Assembly: GCF_007858275.1 (NCBI RefSeq)
Contig: NZ_VFEV01000020.1
Coordinates: forward strand, 1 to 64,000
Source of the DNA: Pseudomonas proteolytica
Lineage (GTDB): Bacteria; Pseudomonadota; Gammaproteobacteria; Pseudomonadales; Pseudomonadaceae
Direction of reading: 5' to 3'
Length of the DNA stretch: 64,000 bases
Shown: piece by piece, positions 7,301 through 16,453 of the stretch
Layout: the number at the start of each line of letters is the position of its first letter
How positions within the stretch are numbered: the stretch's first letter is position 1
Program-made: the position numbers and the translations under genes
Notes under the pieces: model-generated
What the model was told of the DNA's origin: nothing
The model's database searches: none
What the model saw: only the letters and a program-made list of their open reading frames with translations

Positions 7301-10066
7301 CTACAGATAAGGGCCGCGCCGCGTGCTGTCGGCAGCATCGACAAGCACCACGCTGGCGTCATCCTCCAGGCTGACCCGATACAGGTCGCCATTGACCACG
7401 GCGTACCAGCGGTCCTCGACCGTATACAAGCCTTTGTATGGCCCGCTCGATTGCGGCGCCGGCAGTTTGGGAGGCGCGTCAACTTTGAAGGCCTGCAGGC
7501 GTGACAGCTGGTTGGGGGTGAGGCGATGACGGGCCTGGGTGAAGCTGAAATCCAGCGCGGCATTGTCGCCGCGTGCCATTTCCCCCGACAGTCCTACCGT
7601 GCCCTGGCGCACCTGCGCTGCAGGCGGCACGGGCCATGCGTCACTTTCACGGCGCCGCAGCGATGTGCTCAGGGCTTGCTGCCTGAGCGTCAGATCGAGG
7701 CTTGACCAAGCCTTTGCCGGCGCAAAGTCCAGCAGCAACATCGCGACGTTGAGCAACAGATCGATCGTTGCCTGCTCCTTGGCGCTGGTGTCGCCGCTGA
7801 CGATGGTCTGGATGGCCTGGGTGAAGCTGGCAGTCATCGTCAGCAACCAACCCACGAGCATCGCCGGGCCGCGCAAGCCTTGCAGCAGGCTGCCGAACAA
7901 CAGGCTGGCGCCCTCCATCAACACTTGCCAACGGCTCTCACGGTTGGAGGTCGATTCACGTTCGGCCTGGTCGACCAGGGCGCGGCTATGCTCGCTGAAC
8001 AGGTACTGCATCAGCCGCCCGGTCACCAGGCACTGTCGCAACTCGTCGTTGATCCCATCACTGCCCAGGGTTGCCGGCGGTGGCGTGCGCACCGGGGCGA
8101 ACTCGCTGCCCAGGCCAAACCGCAGATAGTGGGGCTCGCGGAACCCTCCGTGATCGTAGATCGGTCGCGCACTGTCCGACAGCCACGTCAGCACGCTGGC
8201 CTGCAATGCGCCGGGCTGCGCCATGGCCTCGAACAGCGCCGCGCGGCTGGGGTATTGCTGCAAGGACGTGGCGTAGAGCGGCCGGTACAGCAACAGCGGG
8301 CCTGGGGAAATGTTCTGGTATTCGATCAGGTACATGTTCTCGACTTTGTCTGCTGCCGCATTGGGACTGCGCAGCAGGGCCAGGTGCCGGATCACCACGG
8401 GGCGCTGGTCGACGTGCTGGTTGCTGGGGTCGGGCTGCATCAGCGCGGCGACCATGCGTGCGCCTTCTGCGCTGATGCCGAGCTCGTGCTTGAGGCTCAG
8501 CTCCAGGGCCAGCAGCGGCAATTGCAGCACCTGTTGCTCGCTGAACAGCCGTTCGCGCCGCAGCGCCTCGGGGCTGTCGCTCAGCAGTGCGTCCTTGAGC
8601 AGCAGGGGATAGTGCTTGCCAATGTCGACCCGCTCGATCAGGCCATCACTGCCCATCACCGCATCGGTGGTCAGCCAGGCCGGCAGGGTGTGTGCCAGGC
8701 GGTGAGTGAGCGCCACCTGGCCGCTGGGGCGTGCGGCGAGGTTGCGGATCGCCAGGTCTGTGAGGCTGATGGGCAGCCGTTCGACAATGCCGGCCCCACC
8801 GGGATAGCCCGCGGCGACGGTAAAGGTCAGCATCACCTCATCGGGGTGGGGCAGGGTGGTCAAGGTGGCCTGCGCCTGGGCGGCCAGTCGCCGTAACTCA
8901 CGCTGCAAAGCGTTGACCGTATAGGTGCGCAGGTCGTCGATGCCGCTCAGGTAAGTTTCATCGCCGGCGCGCTGCTGCGCGCTGGCCAGCTCCAGGCTCA
9001 ATTGCCTATAGCGGTAACGCTCCGAAGGCGTGGCGCGGCGCAAAGGCTCCGGTACGTGCGCGCGCAGGCTGTCCAGGTGGGCGTAGGGGGTTTGGTCGGT
9101 ATCAAGGAAGTAGAGCGCCGGCTCCGTGAGTTCGGTGTGCAGGTTTTGCAGGCTGCGCCAGTCCTTGCCCAGGGGCAGCTTGAGGGCGGCGAGGTGTTCC
9201 AGTTGTTGATTGAGCAGCAGGCTGGCCTGATGCTCGAAGATCGAACCCTGCGGCTCGTAGCGGTGGGTGGTGAGAGTCTGCGCCACAAAGCGTGCATCCA
9301 GGCGCTGGCTCCAGGCGGTATTGAACTCGCCCATGGAGGCAAAGCACTCGACATGCCCGTTGGGCGCACACAGCAGCACCGGGGCGCGGCCATTGATGGG
9401 GCGCGTCAGGAGCAGATACTCCGACAACAGGCGGGTGGTTTGCCCGTTGTGTTCCACCACCGTCTCCAGGCTGTAGGCAATCACCGCCTGCTCACCGTGG
9501 CGGGCGATGCGCTGGGCGCGTTCGGGAAAGCTCACGAGCTGGTCGAGGGTTTGCCGCGAGGCCGCGTCCAGTCCCGACTGCTTCAGGCCGCTGGTGCGCA
9601 GGGTGTTCATCAGCCAGTCGCCGAGCCAGCGCCAGCGGGTGACGCCACTGGGGCCACTGGCATTCCAGTCATCGACCAGCGCGTCTTGCAAGGCGATGGG
9701 CAGCAGGGCGGGCAGCTCGCGGATCAGCCCTTCGATCACCTGCATGTCGATGTTCTGATTGAGTTCGGGCAGCTTCAAGCGCTTGGGTGGCGTCTGCGAG
9801 AGGTAAGGCAACAGCCCGTGACGTTCGCTGAAGTCCAGGTCCGCGCCACGGCCCAAATAGTCCTGAACCACGCTCATCAGTGGCTTGAACTGCCAGCTGC
9901 GGCTGGGTTGTGGCTCGGCAAGTTGGATTTGCTGCAGATCAAAGACCAGGTTGGGGTAACGCTCGCTGAGGTTGCGCTGCAACAGTGCCTGGACGGCGGT
10001 GGCGAGCGGCTGACGGCTGGCAAATTGCTGGCTGACCGCCTGGGCGGCCAGGGAAACAGGGGGCAT
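7301..10066 (-). CDS. N-terminal part of the split DUF6543 toxin-like protein
   Basis: A 921-residue open frame from the ATG at 10066 to the TAG at 7301. It carries the family's N-terminal half: a long helical region, PINGRAPVLLCAPNGHVECFASM near residue 230, and a hydrophobic stretch at about 710-765 (LRGPAMLVGWLLTMTASF..) that could insert into membranes. The last residues, VVNGDLYRVSLEDDASV, are a small beta module that repeats in such toxins. No signal peptide is visible. If translation stops at the TAG this is a truncated product without the C-terminal third. Confidence 0.7.
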   Translation of the reverse strand: MPPVSLAAQAVSQQFASRQPLATAVQALLQRNLSERYPNLVFDLQQIQLAEPQPSRSWQFKPLMSVVQDYLGRGADLDFSERHGLLPYLSQTPPKRLKLPELNQNIDMQVIEGLIRELPALLPIALQDALVDDWNASGPSGVTRWRWLGDWLMNTLRTSGLKQSGLDAASRQTLDQLVSFPERAQRIARHGEQAVIAYSLETVVEHNGQTTRLLSEYLLLTRPINGRAPVLLCAPNGHVECFASMGEFNTAWSQRLDARFVAQTLTTHRYEPQGSIFEHQASLLLNQQLEHLAALKLPLGKDWRSLQNLHTELTEPALYFLDTDQTPYAHLDSLRAHVPEPLRRATPSERYRYRQLSLELASAQQRAGDETYLSGIDDLRTYTVNALQRELRRLAAQAQATLTTLPHPDEVMLTFTVAAGYPGGAGIVERLPISLTDLAIRNLAARPSGQVALTHRLAHTLPAWLTTDAVMGSDGLIERVDIGKHYPLLLKDALLSDSPEALRRERLFSEQQVLQLPLLALELSLKHELGISAEGARMVAALMQPDPSNQHVDQRPVVIRHLALLRSPNAAADKVENMYLIEYQNISPGPLLLYRPLYATSLQQYPSRAALFEAMAQPGALQASVLTWLSDSARPIYDHGGFREPHYLRFGLGSEFAPVRTPPPATLGSDGINDELRQCLVTGRLMQYLFSEHSRALVDQAERESTSNRESRWQVLMEGASLLFGSLLQGLRGPAMLVGWLLTMTASFTQAIQTIVSGDTSAKEQATIDLLLNVAMLLLDFAPAKAWSSLDLTLRQQALSTSLRRRESDAWPVPPAAQVRQGTVGLSGEMARGDNAALDFSFTQARHRLTPNQLSRLQAFKVDAPPKLPAPQSSGPYKGLYTVEDRWYAVVNGDLYRVSLEDDASVVLVDAADSTRRGPYL

Positions 10067-10219
10067 GGCAGATTCCGTTCTGTGGGGTTGATAGACCCCA
10101 ACAGTGGCGGTTGTCGTCGGGGCAGAGGTGGTAGCGGGCTACCCCAACCCCACGTGGAACGAGAAAGAAGCCAGGGATTGGCCTATCATCTGTTTTTTTC
10201 CAACAGATGACTGATTGTG

Positions 10220-10507
10220 ATGACTGCCGTTAACCTGCCCACCGCCCTTGAAACCTGCAACATGCTCGAAATCGATGGCCTGTATACCTTTGATTTCAAG
10301 CTGGAAGGGTGCTTGCACATTGAGTGCATAGATGGCCGGGACAAGAAGCACTGGCGCTTTACTCCAGAACAGGTACTGGCCGCCGTCTTCGATGAAACCT
10401 TGCAAAGCTGGACCCTCACTAGCGACTCGGGCCAGCACCGCCTGGTGTGCATGAGTGGGATCAGTGGCAGCAACCACGACGAGGATGAAGACGATGCTGA
10501 TGCGTAA
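10220..10507 (+). CDS. small conserved hypothetical protein
   Basis: A 95-residue acidic protein. I used the ATG at 10220 rather than the overlapping GTG at 10217; neither has a strong ribosome site. It begins MTAVNLPTALETCNMLEIDG and ends in a run of aspartate and glutamate (DEDEDDADA). No signal peptide or membrane segment is present. It may belong to the Pseudomonas-restricted DUF5629 group, but I am recalling that from the general look rather than from a diagnostic motif. Its end overlaps the start of the downstream lactonase gene, which suggests translational coupling. Confidence 0.65.
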   Translation: MTAVNLPTALETCNMLEIDGLYTFDFKLEGCLHIECIDGRDKKHWRFTPEQVLAAVFDETLQSWTLTSDSGQHRLVCMSGISGSNHDEDEDDADA

Positions 10508-11657
10508 ATTCTGGCCTTTGCTGATGGCCGGCAGTGTGGGGGCGATGTCAGTCCAGGCCGCGCCGGCCCAGACCCACGAACTGCTGGTGGGCAGCTACAC
10601 CGCAGGTGCCAGCGAAGGTATCTATCGGGTGCAGTTCGACAGCCGCACCGGGCACTTCGCCGGCCCTGCGGTGCTGGCCGCGAAGACGCAAAACCCGTCG
10701 TGGCTGACGGTGTCCAGCGACCGCAAGCGCCTGTTCGTGGTCAATGAAAACGGCCCCGGCCAGCAGGACACGGTCGGGCGCGTGAGCAGCTACCGCATCG
10801 ACCCGGACAGCCGCCAGTTGCACCTTATCAATCAGGTGCAGAGCCTGGGCAACGAACCGACTCACTCCAGCCTGGCAGCCGATGGCCGGTTTCTGTTCGT
10901 GGCCAACTACAGCGTGCTGGAAGATCCGGGTGGCAGCCTGGCGATCCTGCCCGTAGATGCCGAGGGCAGGCTGGCGGCACCGGTGCAACTGAGTGCCCAT
11001 CCCGCCAGTGGGGTCAACCCCGAGCGCCAGGCGTCCAACCATGTGCATTCAGTGGTGTCTTCGCCCGATGGCAAGTATGTGTTTGCCAATGATCTGGGGG
11101 CCGACAAGACCTTTGTCTATCGCTATGACCCCAAGGCCAATCCCGAGCGCCCACTGGTGCCGGCGGCCGTGGTAGAGCTGCCGGCGGGCAGCGGTCCACG
11201 TCACCTGCTGTTCAGCGCCGACGGCAAACACGCCTGGCTGACCATGGAGATGAGCGCGCAGATTGCCGTCTTCGACTATCAGGACGGCCAACTGACCCGA
11301 ACCCAACTGGTGGACATGGCTGCCGGGCAACCGACGTCGGACAAGGCCGGCGCGGCGTTGCATGCCTCTGCCGACGGCAAGTTCCTGTATGTCAGCAACC
11401 GGGGCACGGCCAACACGTTGCTGGTCTACAGCATCGACCCGGCGACAGCCCGGTTGAAGGAAATCCAGCGCCGCTCCGTGGAAGGCGATCACCCCCGTGA
11501 ATTCAGCCTCGATCCAAGCGGCAAGTTCCTGTTGGTCGCCAACCAGAAAAGCAACCAGATCGTGGTAATCGAACGCGATACCCAGACCGGCCTGTTGGGT
11601 AAAACCGTGCAGAAACTGGCGATCGATGCGCCCAGCGACCTCAAGTTCCTGATGTGA
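10494..11657 (+). CDS. lactonase family protein (6-phosphogluconolactonase-like seven-bladed propeller), exported
   Basis: About 387 residues. In-frame ATGs lie at 10485, 10494 and 10500; I prefer 10494 because GAGG at 10481-10484 is then about 9 nt upstream. The N-terminus (RKFWPLLMAGSVGAMSVQAAPA) is a signal peptide. The body has the family's propeller repeats: LLVGSYTAGASEGIYRVQFD, PSWLTVSSDRKRLFVVNE, NHVHSVVSSPDGKYVFANDLG and PREFSLDPSGKFLLVANQ, with the conserved histidine and glutamate positions of the Pgl/YbhE/carboxymuconate-cyclase-like fold. The gene overlaps the upstream small ORF. A periplasmic lactonase of unknown substrate is the safest description. Confidence 0.9.
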   Translation: MLMRKFWPLLMAGSVGAMSVQAAPAQTHELLVGSYTAGASEGIYRVQFDSRTGHFAGPAVLAAKTQNPSWLTVSSDRKRLFVVNENGPGQQDTVGRVSSYRIDPDSRQLHLINQVQSLGNEPTHSSLAADGRFLFVANYSVLEDPGGSLAILPVDAEGRLAAPVQLSAHPASGVNPERQASNHVHSVVSSPDGKYVFANDLGADKTFVYRYDPKANPERPLVPAAVVELPAGSGPRHLLFSADGKHAWLTMEMSAQIAVFDYQDGQLTRTQLVDMAAGQPTSDKAGAALHASADGKFLYVSNRGTANTLLVYSIDPATARLKEIQRRSVEGDHPREFSLDPSGKFLLVANQKSNQIVVIERDTQTGLLGKTVQKLAIDAPSDLKFLM

Positions 11658-11664
11658 CAATCCG

Positions 11665-11700
11665 CCACAGGCTCCGTGGTTCGGGGCCTGTGGTGTTGTA
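11665..11700 (+). terminator. probable Rho-independent terminator after the lactonase gene
   Basis: CCACAGGC (11665-11672) pairs with GCCTGTGG (11686-11693) around a 13-nt loop, followed by a modest T-rich tail (TGTTGTATT). It lies 8 nt past the stop codon. Confidence 0.6.
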
Positions 11701-11819
11701 TTAATCGTGGTGATAACAGCTACTGTTTCAAAGCATTTCTGCGTTCAACCCCCTCGGCGTAAGTTGGGTTCCAAGGCCTCCACGGGCCACCTGACCAACC
11801 GAACACAAGGGTTACCGCC

Positions 11820-11999
11820 ATGAACTTCAATCTCTTCTCGATCATCGCCGCTTCCGCCGTTTCCGCCACCGTTGCCTTGCCAGCCAGCGCCAGCGTGGAA
11901 ATCAGCAGCAAAAAATCCAGCACCAGCGCCTACACCCAGAAATACCTGCAGCAAAGTGCCAACTTCTATGCGGCTCTGGACCACAAGGTCCAGTCCTGA
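11820..11999 (+). CDS. small exported protein, 59 residues
   Basis: ATG at 11820 to TGA at 11997-11999, with AAGGG about 8 nt upstream. The protein starts MNFNLFSIIAASAVSATVAL and has a probable signal cleavage after PASA; the mature part is only about 35 residues (SVEISSKKSSTSAYTQKY..), lysine/serine-rich, ending in LDHKVQS. The signal peptide, ribosome site and Pseudomonas-like codon use support a real gene. Function is unknown; no cysteine or enzymatic motif is present. It stands alone between the lactonase terminator and a REP element. Confidence 0.65.
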   Translation: MNFNLFSIIAASAVSATVALPASASVEISSKKSSTSAYTQKYLQQSANFYAALDHKVQS

Positions 12000-12020
12000 G
12001 TTGTGGCGAGGGGGCTTTTT

Positions 12021-12153
12021 GTGGCGAGGGGGCTTGTCCCCCGCTGGGCTGCGCAGCAGCCCCAGTAAGGACTGCCGAGTAGTATCAGGCACACCGAGGG
12101 GGCTGGTTTTGGGGCTGCTTTGCAGCCCAGCGGGGGACAAGCCCCCTCGCCAC
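12021..12153. repeat. REP-type inverted repeat (GTGGCGAGGGGGCTTGTCCCC variant)
   Basis: The outer arms GTGGCGAGGGGGCTTGTCCC and GGGACAAGCCCCCTCGCCAC are exact inverts; the inner arms carry GCTGGGCTGCGCAGCAGCCCC. A partial extra left arm precedes it at 12003. It separates the small exported gene from the convergent gst gene. Confidence 0.9.
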
Positions 12154-12212
12154 AAAAAGCCCTCTAGCCACAAAAGGCCCCATCACCACAAAAAGCTCTC
12201 CTGACCACAGGC

Positions 12213-12818
12213 TCAGCCCTTGGCCATGACCCCGGTAAACAGTGCCGACGCCAAAAACCGCTCCAGCCACTGTTGTAAACGCGGATAAGGCGCGCCAGCA
12301 AACCACTCCCGATCCACATGGGCAAACTGCCGCACAAACGGTGCCAGCGCCACATCGGCCAGGCTCAGGTGATCGGCCAGCAAGTAGTCGCGCTGCGCCA
12401 GCAACGCCTCCAGCCTGCGCAAAAATACTTCGCCCTCGGCGCGATAGTGTTCCATCGGCTGCGCTGGATAACGCTCGGCGTATTTATAGCGATTCAAGTG
12501 CACCTTGAAGACCAGGTCATTTTCTTCAATCAACCCTGCCATCAGCCCCTGCGCCGCGGGATCATCCTTGAGCAACCAGTCCTCGGGGTCGTTCTGCGCC
12601 AGCGCCCAGCGCATGATCGCCAGGCTCTCGTCGATCACCTGGCCGCCCACATTCAACACCGGCACCGTGCCCTTGGGTGAGAGCGCCAACATTTGGGCCG
12701 GCTTGGCCTTGAGGCTGACCTCGACAATCTCTACCGCCACCGCGCAATAGCGCAGCGCCATGCGTGCGCGCATGGCGTACGGGCAGCGGCGAAACGAATA
12801 CAGCAGTGCCTCGCTCAC
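12213..12818 (-). CDS. glutathione S-transferase-like protein
   Basis: A 201-residue cytosolic protein with a thioredoxin-fold N-terminal domain starting LYSFRRCPYAMRARMAL. The CPYAMR motif resembles the glutaredoxin/omega-type GST active site. KGTVPVLNVGGQVIDESLAIM is the cis-proline plus glutathione gamma-glutamyl binding (ESLAI) region. The helical C-terminal domain includes LADVALAPFVRQFAHVD (N-capping-box region). It overlaps the end of sbcC by 4 nt, so it is translated from the sbcDC message. The substrate is unknown; the operon link could mean a redox or repair-associated role, but that is inference. Confidence 0.88.
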   Translation of the reverse strand: MSEALLYSFRRCPYAMRARMALRYCAVAVEIVEVSLKAKPAQMLALSPKGTVPVLNVGGQVIDESLAIMRWALAQNDPEDWLLKDDPAAQGLMAGLIEENDLVFKVHLNRYKYAERYPAQPMEHYRAEGEVFLRRLEALLAQRDYLLADHLSLADVALAPFVRQFAHVDREWFAGAPYPRLQQWLERFLASALFTGVMAKG

Positions 12819-15800
12819 TTCACCTCCAGGGTGCTCAAGCCATTGCCTTGGCGCTTGACCTGGATCTGCACGGGGATGCGCTCGTGCATTTCCTGCACGT
12901 GGGAGATCACCGCCACCTTGCGCCCCTGGGCCTGCAGGCCGTCCAGGGCGTCCATCGCCAGTTGCAAGGATTCGGGATCCAGGCTGCCGAAGCCTTCATC
13001 GATAAACAACGACTCGATCTTCAAGGTGCTGGAGGCCATCGACGCCAACCCCAGCGCCAGGGCCAGGGAGACCAGGAACGTCTCGCCACCGGACAGCGAG
13101 TGCACCGAGCGCAGTTCATCGCCCATCTCCGTGTCCAGCACCAGCAGGCCCAGCATGCTGCCGCCGCGCTTGAGGCGGTAGCGGCGCACCAGTTGACGCA
13201 GTTGCACGTTGGCGTGGTGCACCAGCAGGTCGAGGTTGTAGGCCTGGGCAAACTTGCGGAACTTGTCGCCGGTGGCCGAACCGATCAGCGCATCGAGCCG
13301 GGCCCAGCGCTGCCACTCTTCATAGGCCTTGGCGGTGGTGAGCGCCAGTGTCTGGTTGGCGTCCTGGCGTCGCTGGTCTTCGGCTTGTTGGGCGCGCAGT
13401 TCGGCGCAGTGTTTTTCGCCGCTGTCCAATTGCTGGTTGAGATCGGCCAGGGCACTGTCCAGCTGTTCGGCGTCGAGGTTGCCATTGTGCAAGGCCTGGT
13501 GGTCCTTGAGGCGTTGCTCGCGTTCCTGCAGGAGGACCTTGGCCTGTTCGATGGCCTTTTCGCTGTGCTGCACCTGTTGGCGCAGTTGGTTGACGCCGGC
13601 CTCGTCGAAGGCCAACAGATGGGCCAGGCCCGTGTCGTCCAACTCCGGATGCTGGCCACGCCAGTCGCTGATACGCGCTTGCAGCGCCTGCAGTTCGGTG
13701 TCCAGGGCTTGCTGGCGTTCCTGGCGGGACTTGAGGTCGGCGGCCAGTTGGATCAGCTCGTTGCGGGTTTCCTGCAACTGTTGATTGGCCTGGGTCTCGC
13801 TGTGGCGGGCCTGCTCCACGGCCTGCTCGAGTTGCTGCTGCCAGTGCTCAGCGCTGCTATGTGTGCCCAGCAGCGCGCTGAGTTTTTCCTGGGCGGCCTG
13901 CTGTTGGCGGGTCAGCTCGGTCAACTGCTGCTGCAGCACGGCCAACTGTTGCTGGCGATGTTGCTGGCGGTCCTGTTCTTTTTCGATGGCTTGCTGGCGT
14001 TGTTGTTGCTCGGCCAGTTCATCCTTCTGGTAGCCAAGCTGCTCCAGGCGCTGGCTGATCTGCTGGTCCAGCAGCATGAACGTTGCCGCTGGCTCCGTGC
14101 GCAGGCCGGCCAGGGTCTCGGCCGGTAGCAGGCTGGTGAAGGCATTGAGTTCTTCGTCCAGGCGTTCGCGGTCGCTGGCCAGTTCCCGTTGCTGGTCGAT
14201 CAGTTGTTGGCGGGCTTGCTGGCTGGCGTCCTGGGCGGCTTGCAACTGCTGCTGCAGGCGCCCGGCATTTTGTTGCAGGTTGAGCAGGGCGCCCTGGCGC
14301 TGTTCGTCCTGGGTGATGCTCTGGTTGAGCTGGCCCAGTTGCTGCGCCAGCCAGGCGCTGCGTTTGCCGCTGTCCTGGTTGAACAGGGCGGCGCTCAACG
14401 GATGGGCCTCGAGGCTCGGCGCCAGGGCCTGGAGCTGGCTCGTCAGTTGTTCCTGTTGTTGCAGGAACTCCTTTTGCTGGGCGATCAAACCGCCGACTTC
14501 ACCGCGCAACTCGGTGAGCTTTTCCTTGAGGCTATCGACGGCTTGCTGCGCACGGGCTTCTTCGTTTTCATCATGGCGCGTGAGGCTGTGCAGCAGGGCT
14601 TCGGGCTGGTGATACGGATGCTCGACGCTGCCGCACACCGGGCAGGGCTGCTCATCCTGCAATTGCCCACGCAACTCTTCGACACTGGCACTGCGCGCCA
14701 GGCGCTGGCGTTCCAGCAACTGCTTGGTCACGCTCAGGGTCTGCTCGGCCACCGCCAGCTCGGCCTTGGCTTGCAGGCCGGTCTGGTTCAGTTGCTCGCG
14801 CTGTTGTTGGGCGGTGGCTTGCTTGCGGGCCAGTTCCTGCTGTTGCTGGTCCAATTGCTGCTGGCTGTCCCAGAGCCGCGTCAACTCCTCGAAGGCCCGT
14901 TGTTGCTTGCGATTGTCCTTGAGCAGGCTGTCGAGCAATTGGATCTGCTCGGCCACGGCCTGGGGTTCGGCGCCGGCCTCCTGGTACAGCAGGTCCAGGG
15001 CAGTGCGCTGTTGGGTCCATTGCTCGCTGGCGCGGTTGGCCCGTTCCTCAAGCTGCGGCAGTTCGGCCTGGCCTTTGTTCAGGCGATTGCCGATCAGCAT
15101 CAGTTGCTGCAGGCGATCGCGGTAGGCGTTCCAGGCATCGCTCAAGGGCGCGAGGGCGGCGCTGCTTTCAAGCTGTGCGGCCAGTTGTTGCAGGCGGCTG
15201 GCAACCTGCTGTTGCTGGGTGTGCAGGGCATCCAGGCTGGCCTGGCCCTCGGTGCAGGCGGTTTGTCCAAGCTGCAGTTGCTCGCTGCTTTGGGCCAGCT
15301 CGCGGGTCAGGCGGGCGAGGGTGCTGTGTTCCTCGAAGGCCTGGCGCAGCAACGGCGCAGCCTCGGTCTGTTGCTGCAGGGCCACGGCCAAGGCGCCGTG
15401 CGCGCTGGCTTGTTGCTGCTGCAGTTGTTCCTGACGCGCGTGCAGGGCTGTCTGCTGCTCTAGGTGCTGGCGGATCTGCGCGGCCAGGGGCTCCAACTGG
15501 CCGGTCAACTCGCTGTGCCGCGCAAAATGATGACGCTGCGGCGCCAGTTGCTCCAGGCGGCTCAAGTCCAGGCGTTGCGGGCCCTGGCTGTGCCACGCCT
15601 GTTCGGCCTGTTGCAGTTGCTCGACCGCACTGTGCTGGCGCTCTTGCCACTCGCGCAGTTCCTTGAGCCAGGTGTGTTGCTGTTCCAGCTGCTTGAACTG
15701 GGCCTGCTGGGTCTTGAGCTGTTGTTGAGCCGCGCTCAACTGTTGATCCAGCTCGGCGCGGGCCTCGGCCGGCAGCGGCGTGACACCTGTGGCCTGGTCC

Positions 15801-16453
15801 TGCAGCAGCTTGTGGGCGTCCTTGGCCTCCCGGGCCTTGACGAACGCGCGCTGCCCCAGTTGGGTGTAGAGCGCGGTGTCGGTGAGTTTTTCCAGCAGTT
15901 CGCTGCGCTCGTTGTCGTTGGCCTTGAGAAACGCGCTGAACTCACTTTGCGCCAGCAGCACAGCCCGGGTGAACTGCTCGAAATTCAGGCCCAGGGCCAG
16001 TTCCAGCTGGGTCTTGTATTCGGTTTTCTGGCTGGCCAGCAGTTGTTCGCTGTCCAGGTCGATCAGGCTCTGGCGGCTGTGTTGCAACTTGCCGCTGGCC
16101 TTGTCCCGGGCGCGGTTGGCTTCCCAGCGCGCACGGTAGCGGCGCCCGTTGACGCCGATAAAGTCGACCTCGGCATAACCTCCACCGGTGCCACGCCGGA
16201 TCAGGGTGCGTGGGTCGCCAATGGAGATATCGGTATCGGCATCGGGCATTTTCGCCTGGCCGGTATCGCCCAGGCGTGGCACGGCGCCAAACAGCGCCAG
16301 GCAGAGGGCGTCGAGCAAGGTGCTTTTACCGGCGCCGGTGGGCCCGGTAATCGCAAACAACCCGGCGCTGGCCAGGGGCTCGGCGGTAAAGTCGATCTCG
16401 AATGGCCCGGCCAGCGAGGCGAGGTTTTTCAGGCGGATGGCGAGGATCTTCAT
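12815..16453 (-). CDS. sbcC: exonuclease subunit SbcC (Rad50-like ATPase)
   Basis: 1,212 residues. The N-terminal ATPase half has Walker A ITGPTGAGKST at about residue 35. Two very long glutamine-rich coiled coils flank a zinc hook CPVCG at about residue 605. The C-terminal half has the ABC signature LSGGETFLVSLALALGLASM and Walker B SLFIDEGFGSLDPESL. With SbcD it forms the Mre11/Rad50-type nuclease that cuts hairpins and protein-blocked DNA ends. The start overlaps the sbcD stop by 4 nt and the end overlaps gst by 4 nt. The low-complexity coiled coils explain long spurious frames on the opposite strand. Confidence 0.97.
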   Translation of the reverse strand: MKILAIRLKNLASLAGPFEIDFTAEPLASAGLFAITGPTGAGKSTLLDALCLALFGAVPRLGDTGQAKMPDADTDISIGDPRTLIRRGTGGGYAEVDFIGVNGRRYRARWEANRARDKASGKLQHSRQSLIDLDSEQLLASQKTEYKTQLELALGLNFEQFTRAVLLAQSEFSAFLKANDNERSELLEKLTDTALYTQLGQRAFVKAREAKDAHKLLQDQATGVTPLPAEARAELDQQLSAAQQQLKTQQAQFKQLEQQHTWLKELREWQERQHSAVEQLQQAEQAWHSQGPQRLDLSRLEQLAPQRHHFARHSELTGQLEPLAAQIRQHLEQQTALHARQEQLQQQQASAHGALAVALQQQTEAAPLLRQAFEEHSTLARLTRELAQSSEQLQLGQTACTEGQASLDALHTQQQQVASRLQQLAAQLESSAALAPLSDAWNAYRDRLQQLMLIGNRLNKGQAELPQLEERANRASEQWTQQRTALDLLYQEAGAEPQAVAEQIQLLDSLLKDNRKQQRAFEELTRLWDSQQQLDQQQQELARKQATAQQQREQLNQTGLQAKAELAVAEQTLSVTKQLLERQRLARSASVEELRGQLQDEQPCPVCGSVEHPYHQPEALLHSLTRHDENEEARAQQAVDSLKEKLTELRGEVGGLIAQQKEFLQQQEQLTSQLQALAPSLEAHPLSAALFNQDSGKRSAWLAQQLGQLNQSITQDEQRQGALLNLQQNAGRLQQQLQAAQDASQQARQQLIDQQRELASDRERLDEELNAFTSLLPAETLAGLRTEPAATFMLLDQQISQRLEQLGYQKDELAEQQQRQQAIEKEQDRQQHRQQQLAVLQQQLTELTRQQQAAQEKLSALLGTHSSAEHWQQQLEQAVEQARHSETQANQQLQETRNELIQLAADLKSRQERQQALDTELQALQARISDWRGQHPELDDTGLAHLLAFDEAGVNQLRQQVQHSEKAIEQAKVLLQEREQRLKDHQALHNGNLDAEQLDSALADLNQQLDSGEKHCAELRAQQAEDQRRQDANQTLALTTAKAYEEWQRWARLDALIGSATGDKFRKFAQAYNLDLLVHHANVQLRQLVRRYRLKRGGSMLGLLVLDTEMGDELRSVHSLSGGETFLVSLALALGLASMASSTLKIESLFIDEGFGSLDPESLQLAMDALDGLQAQGRKVAVISHVQEMHERIPVQIQVKRQGNGLSTLEVK

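Larger units (their letters stand above)
5417..10066 (-). pseudogene. DUF6543 / dermonecrotic-toxin-like protein interrupted by an in-frame TAG
   Basis: Read on the minus strand, one frame runs from the ATG at 10066 to the stop at 5417, broken only by a TAG at 7303-7301 (codon 922). The residues on both sides join as RRGPYL-stop-VDERGAWTVDTRLRLRGG, which matches the expected GPYL..D..G.W..D..L.LRGG segment of this family, so nothing is missing or shifted apart from that codon. Restored length would be about 1,549 residues, a usual size for these large Pseudomonas proteins. They resemble dermonecrotic-type toxins and are presumed effectors; the mode of action is unproven. This is either a genuine nonsense mutation or a sequencing error. 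The surrounding sequence shows no other decay, so the change is recent. Confidence 0.8.

Noticed and set aside
7301..7303. Recoded TAG (pyrrolysine or programmed readthrough)
   Set aside because: No pyrrolysine machinery is expected in Pseudomonas and no stimulatory structure was recognised; a mutation or sequencing error is simpler.
12764..15463. Long leucine/alanine-rich plus-strand frames across sbcC
   Set aside because: They are reverse-strand readings of the glutamine-rich coiled coil of SbcC; apparent membrane proteins are artefacts.
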